A stretch of 64,000 nt of DNA from JBGVSA01 sp041807905. Its GTDB lineage: Bacteria; Pseudomonadota; Gammaproteobacteria; Burkholderiales; Rhodocyclaceae. How positions within the stretch are numbered: position 1 is the first letter of the stretch; the number at the start of each line of letters is the position of its first letter. Of the stretch, positions 34,839 through 43,308 are shown in pieces. Location: NCBI RefSeq assembly GCF_041807905.1, contig NZ_JBGVSA010000009.1, positions 1 through 64,000 on the forward strand, in the 5' to 3' direction. The notes beneath the pieces were generated by a model. The model saw only the letters and a list, made by a program, of their open reading frames with translations, was not told where the DNA came from and made no database searches. Made by a program: the position numbers and the translations under genes.

Positions 34839-36968
34839 ATGAAGAACCCAGCCCCAGCAAGACGCCCCCGGAGCCAGGCCGCCAGCAGCCTCTACGAATT
34901 GCTGTCGTCGATGCGTTTTGCCATCGCGTTGCTGACCGTGCTGGCCATCGCGTCGGTCATCGGCACGCTGCTGCAGCAGAACCAGCCGTTCAACAACTAC
35001 CTCAACCAGTTCGGTCCGTTCTGGTTCCCGATGTTCCAGATGCTCGGGCTGTACAACGTCTACAGCACCGGCTGGTTCCTGGCGATCCTCGCCTTCCTGC
35101 TCCTGTCGACCGGGTTGTGCATCGTCCGCCACGCGCGCCCGATGCTGCACGACATGCGCGCCTTCCGCGAAACGGCGCGAGAGACTTCGCTGCGCGCCTT
35201 CCACCTGTGCGCCGAAGGCCGCACGTCGCTCGATGCTGAAACCGCCGCCGCACGCACGCGAGCATACCTCGCAGCCAATGGCTTCCGCACCCGAGAGAAC
35301 CCGCGCGATGGCGACTTGCTGCTGGCTGCCAAGCAAGGCAGCTGGAGCCGCGCCGGGTACTTCCTGGCGCATGGCGCCATCATCCTGATCTGCGTGGGCG
35401 GGCTGCTCGACGGCAATCTGCCGCTCAAGCTGCGCATGGCGCTGGGCAACAAGCAGGTGCTGCATGGCGAGGTCAGCGACGTCTCGCAGGTGCCGCCGAC
35501 AAGTCGCCTCGGTGAAGGCAACGCCACCTTCCGCGGCAACGTGTTCATTCCCGAAGGCAAGTCGGCCAGTGTCGCCGTGCTCAATGTCGACGACGGCATG
35601 CTGCTGCAGGATCTGCCGTTCATCGTGTCACTCGATAAATTCCACGTCGATTTCTACCCCACCGGCCAGCCCAAGCGCTTCGCCAGCGACGTGATCATCA
35701 CGGACCGCGACAGCGGCAAGTCTTTCCGCCACACGATCGAAGTGAACAAGCCGCTGACCTATCGTGGCGTGACCTTGTATCAGGCGAGCTTCGAAGATGG
35801 GGGCAGCCGCCTGCGGCTGGCGGTTCACAGCCTCGTGCCGGGCGAAGCCCAAGAAGAAGGCGGCCGCCACGCGGATCATGGCGACCACGCCAGCGTGCCC
35901 GAGTCGCGTCTGGTCGAAGCCGTGGTCAACGAAGCCTTGCCGCTGGCCTATGACGGACAGCAATACACGGCCGAGTTCACCGACTTCCGCCCGTTCAATG
36001 TCGAAACGGTGGGGCAGCAAGCTTCCACCGCCACCGGTCTGGCCCGCCTCCAACAGCACCTGGGCAGCGGCGCCAAGTCACGCAGCGAACGGACGATGAA
36101 GAACGTGGGGCCCAGCTTCACGTACCGCCTGCGCGATGCGTCCGGTCAGGCCCGCGAGTACATCAACTACATGGTGCCGACCGAGCAGGACGGGCGCTGG
36201 TACGCGCTGGCCGGCATGCGCGAATCGCCCGACCAGCCCTTCCGCTTCCTGCGCATTCCGACTGATGAAGCGGGCACGGTCGACGCCTGGTTCGCCCTGC
36301 GCAACGCGTTGCTCGACCCAAAGCTTCGCGCCGAAGTCGCCAGGCGTTACGCACGCGGCGCGCAACAGCGCGAATCGCTCAGGCCGGATTCGGCGCAGCG
36401 ACTCGAAGAAACCGCCCAGCGCACGCTGCAGCTATTCAGCGAGCAAGGTTTCGATTCGCTCGGCGGTTTCATCGAGAAGACTGTGCCGCAGGCGGATCGC
36501 GAGAATGTCGCCTCGGCGCTGCTGAAAGTCATGGAAGGCACGACGTGGGAAGCCTGGATGCTGGCGCGCGAACGCGCTGGCGAAAAGCCCGTCGAACCGA
36601 CCGCACAACGCATACAGTTCGTACGCGACAGCCTGGCCAGCGTGAGCGACAGCATGCACTATGGTTCGCCGGTCTATCTGCAACTGGTGAGCTTCGAGCA
36701 GGTACAGGCGACGGTCTTGCAAGCGACGCGCTCACCGGGCAAGCCGCTGGTCTATCTTGGCAGCCTGTTGCTGGTGATGGGCGTGTTCGCCATGCTGTAC
36801 GTGCGCGAGCGACGCCTGTTCGTTCTGCTGAAGGCTGATGGCAGAATCCTGATGGCGCTGTCGACCAACCGGCAGGGACTGGACGCGGGCGAGCAGTTTG
36901 CCCGCCACCGTGATGCGCTCATGAACCACCTGGACGCCACGGCGGCCCAGCGTGACGAACCTCAGTGA
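34839..36968 (+). CDS. resB: System II cytochrome c biogenesis protein ResB
   Basis: 709 residues from MKNPAPARRPRSQ. Seen: three N-terminal membrane segments (about residues 25-45, 68-90 and 170-195) with SSMRFAIALLTVLAIASVIGT and NNYLNQFGPFWF, a large periplasmic domain, and a last membrane segment near residue 635 (LVYLGSLLLVMGVFAMLYV). A His-rich loop (GGRHADHGDHAS) lies in the periplasmic part. Known: ResB with CcsA forms the haem-exporting cytochrome c synthase of System II. CcsA follows after 10 bases. Confidence 0.94.
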   Translation: MKNPAPARRPRSQAASSLYELLSSMRFAIALLTVLAIASVIGTLLQQNQPFNNYLNQFGPFWFPMFQMLGLYNVYSTGWFLAILAFLLLSTGLCIVRHARPMLHDMRAFRETARETSLRAFHLCAEGRTSLDAETAAARTRAYLAANGFRTRENPRDGDLLLAAKQGSWSRAGYFLAHGAIILICVGGLLDGNLPLKLRMALGNKQVLHGEVSDVSQVPPTSRLGEGNATFRGNVFIPEGKSASVAVLNVDDGMLLQDLPFIVSLDKFHVDFYPTGQPKRFASDVIITDRDSGKSFRHTIEVNKPLTYRGVTLYQASFEDGGSRLRLAVHSLVPGEAQEEGGRHADHGDHASVPESRLVEAVVNEALPLAYDGQQYTAEFTDFRPFNVETVGQQASTATGLARLQQHLGSGAKSRSERTMKNVGPSFTYRLRDASGQAREYINYMVPTEQDGRWYALAGMRESPDQPFRFLRIPTDEAGTVDAWFALRNALLDPKLRAEVARRYARGAQQRESLRPDSAQRLEETAQRTLQLFSEQGFDSLGGFIEKTVPQADRENVASALLKVMEGTTWEAWMLARERAGEKPVEPTAQRIQFVRDSLASVSDSMHYGSPVYLQLVSFEQVQATVLQATRSPGKPLVYLGSLLLVMGVFAMLYVRERRLFVLLKADGRILMALSTNRQGLDAGEQFARHRDALMNHLDATAAQRDEPQ

Positions 36969-36978
36969 TGGCGGAACC

Positions 36979-38127
36979 ATGGAAATCGCACAGAAAACGC
37001 TGCTCGCCAAGACTTCACGCCTGCCCGCTTTCGGGCCGTTCGACGTCCTCTTCGCACTGATCCTCGCGGCGGGCGCCGCTTACGCGCTGCACGCCTTCGG
37101 CGAGTACATGGACATCTACGAACGGGCCATCCTCGTCTGCACCGTGCCTGCGGCGGCCGCATTCGGCTGGTACTGGAAGCCGATGCGGGTGTTCCTGCTC
37201 GCATGCGCGGCGGTGGCCCTCATCGCCGTCGGGCTGTACCAGGGGCAACTGGTGCGAGCCGACGAGGTCTTCCTCCTCAAGTACTTTGTGTCGAGCCAGA
37301 CGGCCATCATGTGGATGAGCGCGACGGTCTTCCTGTCGACTGCCGCCTACTGGCTCGGCATGCTCGCGCGCTCCACCTTTTTCGAGCGCAGCGGCACCGT
37401 ACTGGCATGGATCGCAGCGGGCGCCGGCTTCACAGGCATGCTGGTGCGCTGGTACGAGAGCTACCTGATCGGCACCGACGTCGGCCATATCCCGGTCAGT
37501 AACCTGTACGAAGTGTTTGTGCTGTTCACCGTGCTGACCACGTTGATGTACCTCTTCTACGAATCGCGCTACGCCACCCGGCGCATGGGCGCGTTCGTGA
37601 TGCTGGTGATCTCGGCGGCGGTGGGCTTTCTGCTGTGGTACAGCTTTTCGCGCGACGCGCACGAAATCCAGCCGCTGATTCCGGCCCTGCAGTCTTACTG
37701 GATGAAGATCCACGTGCCGGCCAACTTCATCGGCTACGGCGCCTTCGCCATGTCGGCGATGGTCGGCGCCGCCTACCTGCTGGCGTCCAAGGGCATCCTC
37801 ACCAGCCGCCTGCCCTCACTGCAGGTGCTGGACGATGTGATGTACCGCGCCATTTCGATCGGCTTTGCCTTTTTCACCATCGCTACCATCCTCGGTGCGC
37901 TGTGGGCGGCCGAGGCATGGGGCACGTACTGGCAATGGGACCCGAAGGAAACCTGGGCGCTGATCGTGTGGCTCAACTACGCGACCTGGCTGCACATGCG
38001 GCTCACCAAAGGGCTGCGCGGCGCGGTACTGGCGTGGTGGGCGCTCATCGGCCTGCTGGTGACGACCTTTGCTTTCCTCGGCGTGAATATGTACCTGTCG
38101 GGCCTGCATTCGTACGGCTCGCTCTGA
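36979..38127 (+). CDS. ccsA: System II cytochrome c synthase subunit CcsA (CcsB)
   Basis: 382 residues from ATG 36979 (MEIAQKTLLAKTS); an in-frame GTG at 36952 overlapping resB is an alternative. Seen: about eight membrane helices and the tryptophan-rich haem motif WGTYWQWDPKETWALIVWL near residue 315, plus conserved His residues in flanking loops (KIHVPANFIGYGAF). Known: the WWD domain presents haem to apocytochromes on the periplasmic side. Works with ResB; cytochrome c4 upstream is a natural client. A clear terminator follows. Confidence 0.95.
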   Translation: MEIAQKTLLAKTSRLPAFGPFDVLFALILAAGAAYALHAFGEYMDIYERAILVCTVPAAAAFGWYWKPMRVFLLACAAVALIAVGLYQGQLVRADEVFLLKYFVSSQTAIMWMSATVFLSTAAYWLGMLARSTFFERSGTVLAWIAAGAGFTGMLVRWYESYLIGTDVGHIPVSNLYEVFVLFTVLTTLMYLFYESRYATRRMGAFVMLVISAAVGFLLWYSFSRDAHEIQPLIPALQSYWMKIHVPANFIGYGAFAMSAMVGAAYLLASKGILTSRLPSLQVLDDVMYRAISIGFAFFTIATILGALWAAEAWGTYWQWDPKETWALIVWLNYATWLHMRLTKGLRGAVLAWWALIGLLVTTFAFLGVNMYLSGLHSYGSL

Positions 38128-38148
38128 TCGACTGAACACTCGCACCAA

Positions 38149-38171
38149 GGGCGCCGCGGCGCCCTTTTTTT
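38149..38171 (+). terminator. Rho-independent terminator after ccsA
   Basis: Perfect 7-bp stem GGGCGCC/GGCGCCC with a two-base loop and seven T residues. Confidence 0.92.
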
Positions 38172-38247
38172 GCGTCACGCCGGCCTGCCGGGCGTGTAAC
38201 CGCGCTGCATTTTGGGACTGATTTGAGGATTTCGCTTTCTTTTTCTA

Positions 38248-38268
38248 AATCGTTTTAGTATAACGATT
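38248..38268. promoter_or_regulatory. Inverted repeat upstream of the SDR gene, possible LacI operator
   Basis: AATCGTT-N7-AACGATT in an AT-rich stretch 26 bases before the SDR start; an overlapping TAAATCGTTTTA is also partly symmetrical around CG, as LacI-family operators are. The LacI-type gene lies just downstream of the SDR gene. Confidence 0.45.
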
Positions 38269-38294
38269 CACTTTTACATCGAAGGCGTCACATC

Positions 38295-39071
38295 ATGTTC
38301 AGCGATCTGAAAGGCAAGAGAATCCTCATCACCGGCTCGACCGAAGGCATCGGGCTCGCCACTGCCGTCGAACTGGCTCGCTATGGGGCACTGGTCGGAC
38401 TCAATTCGCACGTCGCCCCCGCCGACCCGGCCCTGCTGCTGGGCAAGCTGCGCGAAGCCGGCGGCGATGGCGCCTTCTTCCGCGCCGACATCACCAAGAC
38501 GGCTGAGTGTCAGCGCCTGGTAGAGGCCTTCGTCGACCACTTCGGCGGCCTCGACGTGCTGATCAACAATGCCGGCGGGCTGGCCGGGCGCAGCAACCTC
38601 GAGAATATCGACGACGCTTTCTACGACCGCGTGATGGATCTCAACGGCCGTTCGGTGCTGATGATGACCAAGTTCTCCATTCCGCACCTGCGCGCGTCCG
38701 CCAAGGCCAGCGGCACCACCAGCGCCGTCATCAGCACGGGTTCCATCGCGGCTCGCGAAGGCGGCGGCATCGGCGCCGGCGTGTATGCGGCCTCCAAGGC
38801 GTGGCTGCACGACATCCACCGCAACTGGGTGAAGGAATTCACCAAGGACAGCATCCGCTTCAATATCGTGGCCCCCGGTACGGTGGACACCGCCTTCCAC
38901 GCCGACAAGAGCGACGAACTCAAGACGCGCATTGCCAACAGCATCCCGATGGGCCGGTTCGGCACCGTGCGGGAACTCGCCCCAGCATATGTGTTCTTTG
39001 CATCGCACGCCGCCAGCGGCTACATCACCGGCCAGATTCTCGACGTCAATGGTGGGCAGATCTGCCCCTGA
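38295..39071 (+). CDS. Short-chain dehydrogenase/reductase (SDR)
   Basis: 258 residues. Seen: nucleotide-binding TGSTEGIG (residues 13-20), NNAGG (91-95), catalytic Ser150 region (STGSIAAREGG) and Tyr164-x-x-x-Lys168 (YAASK), and the C-terminal YITGQILDVNGGQICP. Classical NAD(P)-dependent oxidoreductase; the substrate (sugar acid, polyol or hydroxyacid) cannot be told from sequence. It is followed by a LacI-type regulator on the same strand and preceded by a palindrome, which suggests carbohydrate-linked local control. Confidence 0.92.
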   Translation: MFSDLKGKRILITGSTEGIGLATAVELARYGALVGLNSHVAPADPALLLGKLREAGGDGAFFRADITKTAECQRLVEAFVDHFGGLDVLINNAGGLAGRSNLENIDDAFYDRVMDLNGRSVLMMTKFSIPHLRASAKASGTTSAVISTGSIAAREGGGIGAGVYAASKAWLHDIHRNWVKEFTKDSIRFNIVAPGTVDTAFHADKSDELKTRIANSIPMGRFGTVRELAPAYVFFASHAASGYITGQILDVNGGQICP

Positions 39072-39231
39072 GCCGGTCCGGCACGCATCCTGACGACGGC
39101 CCGACACACGCCGTTGTCATGGATGCGACATTCGCCCAAGTGTCTTTTGTGCCCGGGCCCACGCCGGTGCGACAATGCGCGGGCGCCGGATGTACCGGCC
39201 CCCATTTCCAACATCGCAACGGACACGGACA

Positions 39232-40284
39232 GTGCGACATCGCGGATCGACCATTCAAGACGTAGCCAAGGCCGCAGGCGTTTCCGCCTCGAGCGTCTCG
39301 AACTTCCTCAACGAACGCCACGACCAGATGAGCCCGGACACGCGCGAGCGCATCGCGCAGGCCGTCCAGACGCTCGGCTTCACCCCCAACACTGCGGCGC
39401 GCCAGCTCAAGACGGGTCATGCGCCGTTGCTGGGGCTGCTCGTGCCGTCGGTGGCCAACCCGTTCTTCGGCGAACTGGCGCTGGCGGTGGAACAAGCCGC
39501 CAACCGGCGCGGGTTCCGTGTCGTACTGTGCAATACGCTGCGCGACCCGCAGCGCGAACGCAGCTTCATGGAAGAACTGGTCGCCGGTGGCGTGCGCGGC
39601 CTGCTGGGCGCCTCCGCTCCAGCGGACGCGGCAACGATCGAATGGCTGCGCCAGCGCGCCATCGCCTTCGCCGCCTTCGACATGCGGCACACCGACATTC
39701 ACATGGACGATGTCGACATCGTCACCATCGACAATCAGCAAGCGATCGGCATGGCGGTCGATCATCTCGTCGCCCAGGGACACCGGTCCATCGCCTATGC
39801 CACGGCGCTCCCCCTGTCGCCGAGTCGTCAGGCGCGCCTGGCCGGCTACCGGCAGGCAATGGCGCGACATGGATTGCAGGCCATCGAAATCAGCCGCGAG
39901 CCCACGCCGGGCCAATCGCCCTACGGCGATACGGCACTGGCCGACATCGGGCGCGCGGCGGCCGCGGAATACCTGGCACTGGCCCAACGGCCGACCGGCA
40001 TCGTGTGCTTGAACGATATGTTCGCCATGGGCATGGCGTCGGGATTGCGCGCGGCGGGGCTGTCGATCCCCGGGGACGTCTCGCTCGTGGGTGTCGACAA
40101 CATCAGTCTGTGTGACGTGCTCAGTCCAGGCCTCACGAGCGTGGCGCAGCCGTTCGACCTGATCGCCGAAGCCGCCGTCGAGCAGATCGTCGGACGCATC
40201 CGCGACCCGCAACAACAGCCGCGCGAAACCGTACTGGCGCCTCGCCTAGTCCAGCGCGGTTCGACGGCCGCGCCGCACAGCTAG
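39232..40284 (+). CDS. LacI-family transcriptional regulator
   Basis: 350 residues from GTG 39232, which places the DNA-binding helix-turn-helix at the very N-terminus as usual (STIQDVAKAAGVSASSVSNFLN, about residues 6-27); an in-frame ATG at 39175 would add 19 unlikely residues. Seen: the hinge (TPNTAARQLKTG), periplasmic-binding-like core (LGLLVPSVANPFFGELALAVE), and GIVCLNDMFAMGMASGLRAAG with IPGDVSLVGVDN. Probable regulator of the SDR gene 160 bases upstream. Ligand unknown, most likely a sugar or sugar acid as in the family. Confidence 0.92.
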   Translation: MRHRGSTIQDVAKAAGVSASSVSNFLNERHDQMSPDTRERIAQAVQTLGFTPNTAARQLKTGHAPLLGLLVPSVANPFFGELALAVEQAANRRGFRVVLCNTLRDPQRERSFMEELVAGGVRGLLGASAPADAATIEWLRQRAIAFAAFDMRHTDIHMDDVDIVTIDNQQAIGMAVDHLVAQGHRSIAYATALPLSPSRQARLAGYRQAMARHGLQAIEISREPTPGQSPYGDTALADIGRAAAAEYLALAQRPTGIVCLNDMFAMGMASGLRAAGLSIPGDVSLVGVDNISLCDVLSPGLTSVAQPFDLIAEAAVEQIVGRIRDPQQQPRETVLAPRLVQRGSTAAPHS

Positions 40285-40500
40285 GCCGCGTTCCGCATCG
40301 AGGCGGTTGGCGCGCCTGCGCGATCGCCTCGAAACCATCCCGCCGCTGCTCGCCGAGCCTGCTTCGCGTCGCGCCGGCGGATTCATTGACGTAGCGACGT
40401 GGCACCGACCTCAATACCGGATCGGCACCCGCCCGCGGGAGGCGGCGCTACAGGGCGACGGCCTCGGCGGCCCGGTGTCCGCCCGACAATCGCGCCGCCT

Positions 40501-41757
40501 CTACAGCAACTTGAAGGCCGCGATGGCGACCGCCGTCGGTCCCAGTGCGGCAGCGAGCAGGCCGAGCGGATTGATGGCCTGGTCGGGGAAGTAGTTCTTC
40601 AGCATCGCGAATCCCGCCGGATTGGGTGCGTTGGCAATCACTGTGAGGCCACCGCCCGCCACCGAGCCCGCCACCAGCGCGTACTTGAAGCCGTCCCCCA
40701 CACCTTCGACCAACGAGCCGAGGTAGGTAAGCGCCGCGTTGTCGGTGATCGCGGTCAGCGCCGTTGCCCCAAAGAACAACACGGTGTCGTTCATGCCGGA
40801 GAGCAGCGGTTGCAGCCACCACTTCTGCAGACTGCCAAGAATGACGAGACCGGCGAGAAACAACGCCACCATCAGACCCTCGCGCAGGATCAACCGATCC
40901 TGGAAGCGCCCGTAGGCCGTCGCAAAACCGAGGAAGAGCAGGAACAGCATCATGAACACCACCGGGTGGTGAGCGAAGATGACGACGCCCGCCAGGAATG
41001 CGAGGTGAATGCCGATGACGATGCCCGGCATCCGGTCGTTCTGCGCTTTCTCTCGCGAGCTTTCCAAACCACGCAATTCGCCGGAGAAGACAGCCGTCAA
41101 TACGGCTGCGTTGAAAAGCACGGCGACCAGGGCCTTCCAGCCGAAGTTCGAGAACATGAAAGCGGCATCCCACCCCCAGGTGCCGGCAACCATGAGCACC
41201 GGTGGCGCGGCGAAGTGCGTGAGCGTGCCGCCGATGGAGACATTCACGAACAACACGCCGAGCGTGGCGTACTTGAGGCGCGCCGAAATGCCTTTGGAAT
41301 AAAAGCGTTCGCGCAGCATCAATGCCGCGAGCGTCATGGCGGCCGGCTCCGTGACGAACGATCCCATCAGCGGCACCAGCGACAGCATGACAAAGAAGAG
41401 CGAGAGGTTTGCGGGCAGTGGCAGCACACGTGCCACGCCATGCACCAGCCACCGGCAGAAATGGATGACCGGCTTCGACGCCGCGACCACCATGATGGCG
41501 AACACGAACATCGGCTCAGTGAAATTCAGCCCTTCGAGATACGCGACCGCACCGCTGGTGCCAATCGCGACAGCCATCGTCACGACCAGCACGAATGCCC
41601 ATATGCCGAAGACAGCTTCAACTTCACCGAAGAAATGCCATAGGCCGGCATGCGACGACTGGGTGTGCGCCAGGCGTTCAAAGCGCGAAGCAAGAAAGGT
41701 GTGAAGGATAGCCAACGCGAACAGCGACGTGGCGACGATTTCAATGGTGTGCGTCAT
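40501..41757 (-). CDS. Putative Na+/H+ antiporter (pfam07399-like), copy 1
   Basis: 418 residues, about ten membrane helices. Seen: EVEAVFGIWAFVLVV, ITEPAAMTLAALMLRERFY-like segment, SIGGTLTHFAAPPVLMVAG and GATALTAITDNAALTYLGSL, where the Asp/Asn in TDNAAL probably lie in the ion path. Resembles the pfam07399 'putative Na+/H+ antiporter' group and, more distantly, NhaD. A tandem paralogue lies 129 bases upstream on the same strand with the same motifs almost word for word. Function in sodium or pH homeostasis is inferred from family. Confidence 0.85.
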   Translation of the reverse strand: MTHTIEIVATSLFALAILHTFLASRFERLAHTQSSHAGLWHFFGEVEAVFGIWAFVLVVTMAVAIGTSGAVAYLEGLNFTEPMFVFAIMVVAASKPVIHFCRWLVHGVARVLPLPANLSLFFVMLSLVPLMGSFVTEPAAMTLAALMLRERFYSKGISARLKYATLGVLFVNVSIGGTLTHFAAPPVLMVAGTWGWDAAFMFSNFGWKALVAVLFNAAVLTAVFSGELRGLESSREKAQNDRMPGIVIGIHLAFLAGVVIFAHHPVVFMMLFLLFLGFATAYGRFQDRLILREGLMVALFLAGLVILGSLQKWWLQPLLSGMNDTVLFFGATALTAITDNAALTYLGSLVEGVGDGFKYALVAGSVAGGGLTVIANAPNPAGFAMLKNYFPDQAINPLGLLAAALGPTAVAIAAFKLL

Positions 41758-41886
41758 ATTTGCTTTCTTCGGGGCAGCTCATCGCGCCGTGCGCGCCATG
41801 GCGAGCCCGGTGGACTCGGCCCCCGAACAGGAGTTCCGGCCTTGCATGGCACCGAAATGCCAGTTTGATACCTCTCAACGTTCTTC

Positions 41887-43140
41887 CTACAGCAGCAGGA
41901 ACGCGCAGATGGCAACGACCGTCGGGAGTGCGGCTGACAAGAACAACAGCACAGGACTGATCGTCTCGTTGGGGAAATAGCGCTTGAGGATCGAATAGCC
42001 GGCGGGGTTCGGAGCGTTGGCGATCACCGTCAGGCCGCCCCCCGTCACAGCGCCCGCCACCAGCGCGTACTTGAAGGCATCATCGGTGCCTTGCACGAGC
42101 GAACCGAGATACGTCAGCGCGGCGTTGTCGGTGATGGCGGTCAGCGCCGTCGCACCGAAATACAGCGTCAGGTTGTCCATGCCGGCGAGCAACTCTTGCA
42201 GCCACCATTTCTGCATGCCGCCCAGGATGACGAGCCCGGCAAGAAACAAGGCCACCATCAGACCCTCGCGCAGGATCAGGCGATCCTGGAAGGCCCGATA
42301 GGCTTCGGCGAACCCGAGGAAGATGAGGAAGATCATCATGAACACCGCCGCGTGATGGGAGAACATCACGACACCGATCAGGCACAGCAGGTGAAAGCCG
42401 ATCACCGGCAGGGGCGACTCACGATTCCACGGCACGGCCACGGCATCCAGCGCACGCAGATGCCGCCAGAAGAGCGCCGTCACGCCAATGGTGTTGACGA
42501 GGACGGCCGTCATCGCCTTCCAGCCGAAGTGCGTAAACATGAACGCGGTATCCCACCCCCACTTGCCGGCCACCATCAGCACCGGGGGGGCTGCATAGCT
42601 GGTCAGCGTCCCGCCGATCGACACGTTCACGAACAGCACGCCGATGGTGGCGTAGCGCATCGAAGTGGGAATCTTGTTGGTGTAGAAGCGATCGCGCAGC
42701 ATCAGCGCGGCCAGGGTCATGGCGGCAGGCTCGGTAATGAACGAACCCAGCAGCGGCACCACCGCAAGCACGACGGAATAGAACGCCACCGTCTCGGGCA
42801 GCGGCAATACGCGCACGACGCTGCGCACCGCGGCCACGCAGAGCTGCAGGATCGGTTTCGATGCGGCGATCACCATGATGGCGAACACGAACATCGGCTC
42901 GGTGAAGTTGCGGCTTTCGAGGTAATCGATGGCCGGTTGGGCCCCCTCGGCGATGGCGATGATCAGCAGCAGTACCGCAGCCCAGATGCCGAAGACTGCT
43001 TCGACCTCGCCGAACAGATGCCACATGCCGGCGTTGGCGGTGTCGCGGTGGGCGCGCCGTTCGAACCACGGAGCAATGAAGGTATGCAGAACGGCCAGCG
43101 CAAAAATGAACGTGGCGGTGATTTCCAATGCGTGACTCAT
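41887..43140 (-). CDS. Putative Na+/H+ antiporter (pfam07399-like), copy 2
   Basis: 417 residues from MSHALEITATFIFALA. Closely similar along its full length to the downstream copy: EVEAVFGIWAAVLLL, GSFITEPAAMTLAALML, VSIGGTLTSYAAPPVLMVAG, FGATALTAITDNAALTYLG. The differences are concentrated in loops (for example the cytoplasmic loop before SPLPVIGFH). An old tandem duplication. Divergent from dnaE; its leader carries a strong stem-loop and a plausible extended -10 box. Confidence 0.87.
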   Translation of the reverse strand: MSHALEITATFIFALAVLHTFIAPWFERRAHRDTANAGMWHLFGEVEAVFGIWAAVLLLIIAIAEGAQPAIDYLESRNFTEPMFVFAIMVIAASKPILQLCVAAVRSVVRVLPLPETVAFYSVVLAVVPLLGSFITEPAAMTLAALMLRDRFYTNKIPTSMRYATIGVLFVNVSIGGTLTSYAAPPVLMVAGKWGWDTAFMFTHFGWKAMTAVLVNTIGVTALFWRHLRALDAVAVPWNRESPLPVIGFHLLCLIGVVMFSHHAAVFMMIFLIFLGFAEAYRAFQDRLILREGLMVALFLAGLVILGGMQKWWLQELLAGMDNLTLYFGATALTAITDNAALTYLGSLVQGTDDAFKYALVAGAVTGGGLTVIANAPNPAGYSILKRYFPNETISPVLLFLSAALPTVVAICAFLLL

Positions 43141-43167
43141 CGGATTGTCTCGTGTTGTTTTGTCATC

Positions 43168-43197
43168 GGCGTCCAAGGAGCCCCCCTCTTGAACGCC
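43168..43197 (-). promoter_or_regulatory. Leader stem-loop upstream of antiporter copy 2
   Basis: On the minus strand GGCGTTCAAG and CTTGGACGCC pair over 10 bp (one G-U), with a 10-base G-rich loop, 27 bases before the start codon. A possible extended -10 box TGCTAGTAT lies just upstream (plus-strand 43203-43211). Could control translation or stability of the antiporter message. Confidence 0.4.
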
Positions 43198-43308
43198 GTG
43201 CCATACTAGCACGCTGGTCCGGGCGTCCCGGTCGATCTGGCTCAGGCGACGGACCCGCAATCAGATTGGCGATGCAGGCCCGGGCGCGGACAAGTAAAAT
43301 CCTGCCCC

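Noticed and set aside
40285..40500. Possible terminator CGAGGCG ... CGCCTCG (40299-40331) after the LacI gene
   Set aside because: The loop is long and no T-run follows, so it is not claimed as a feature.
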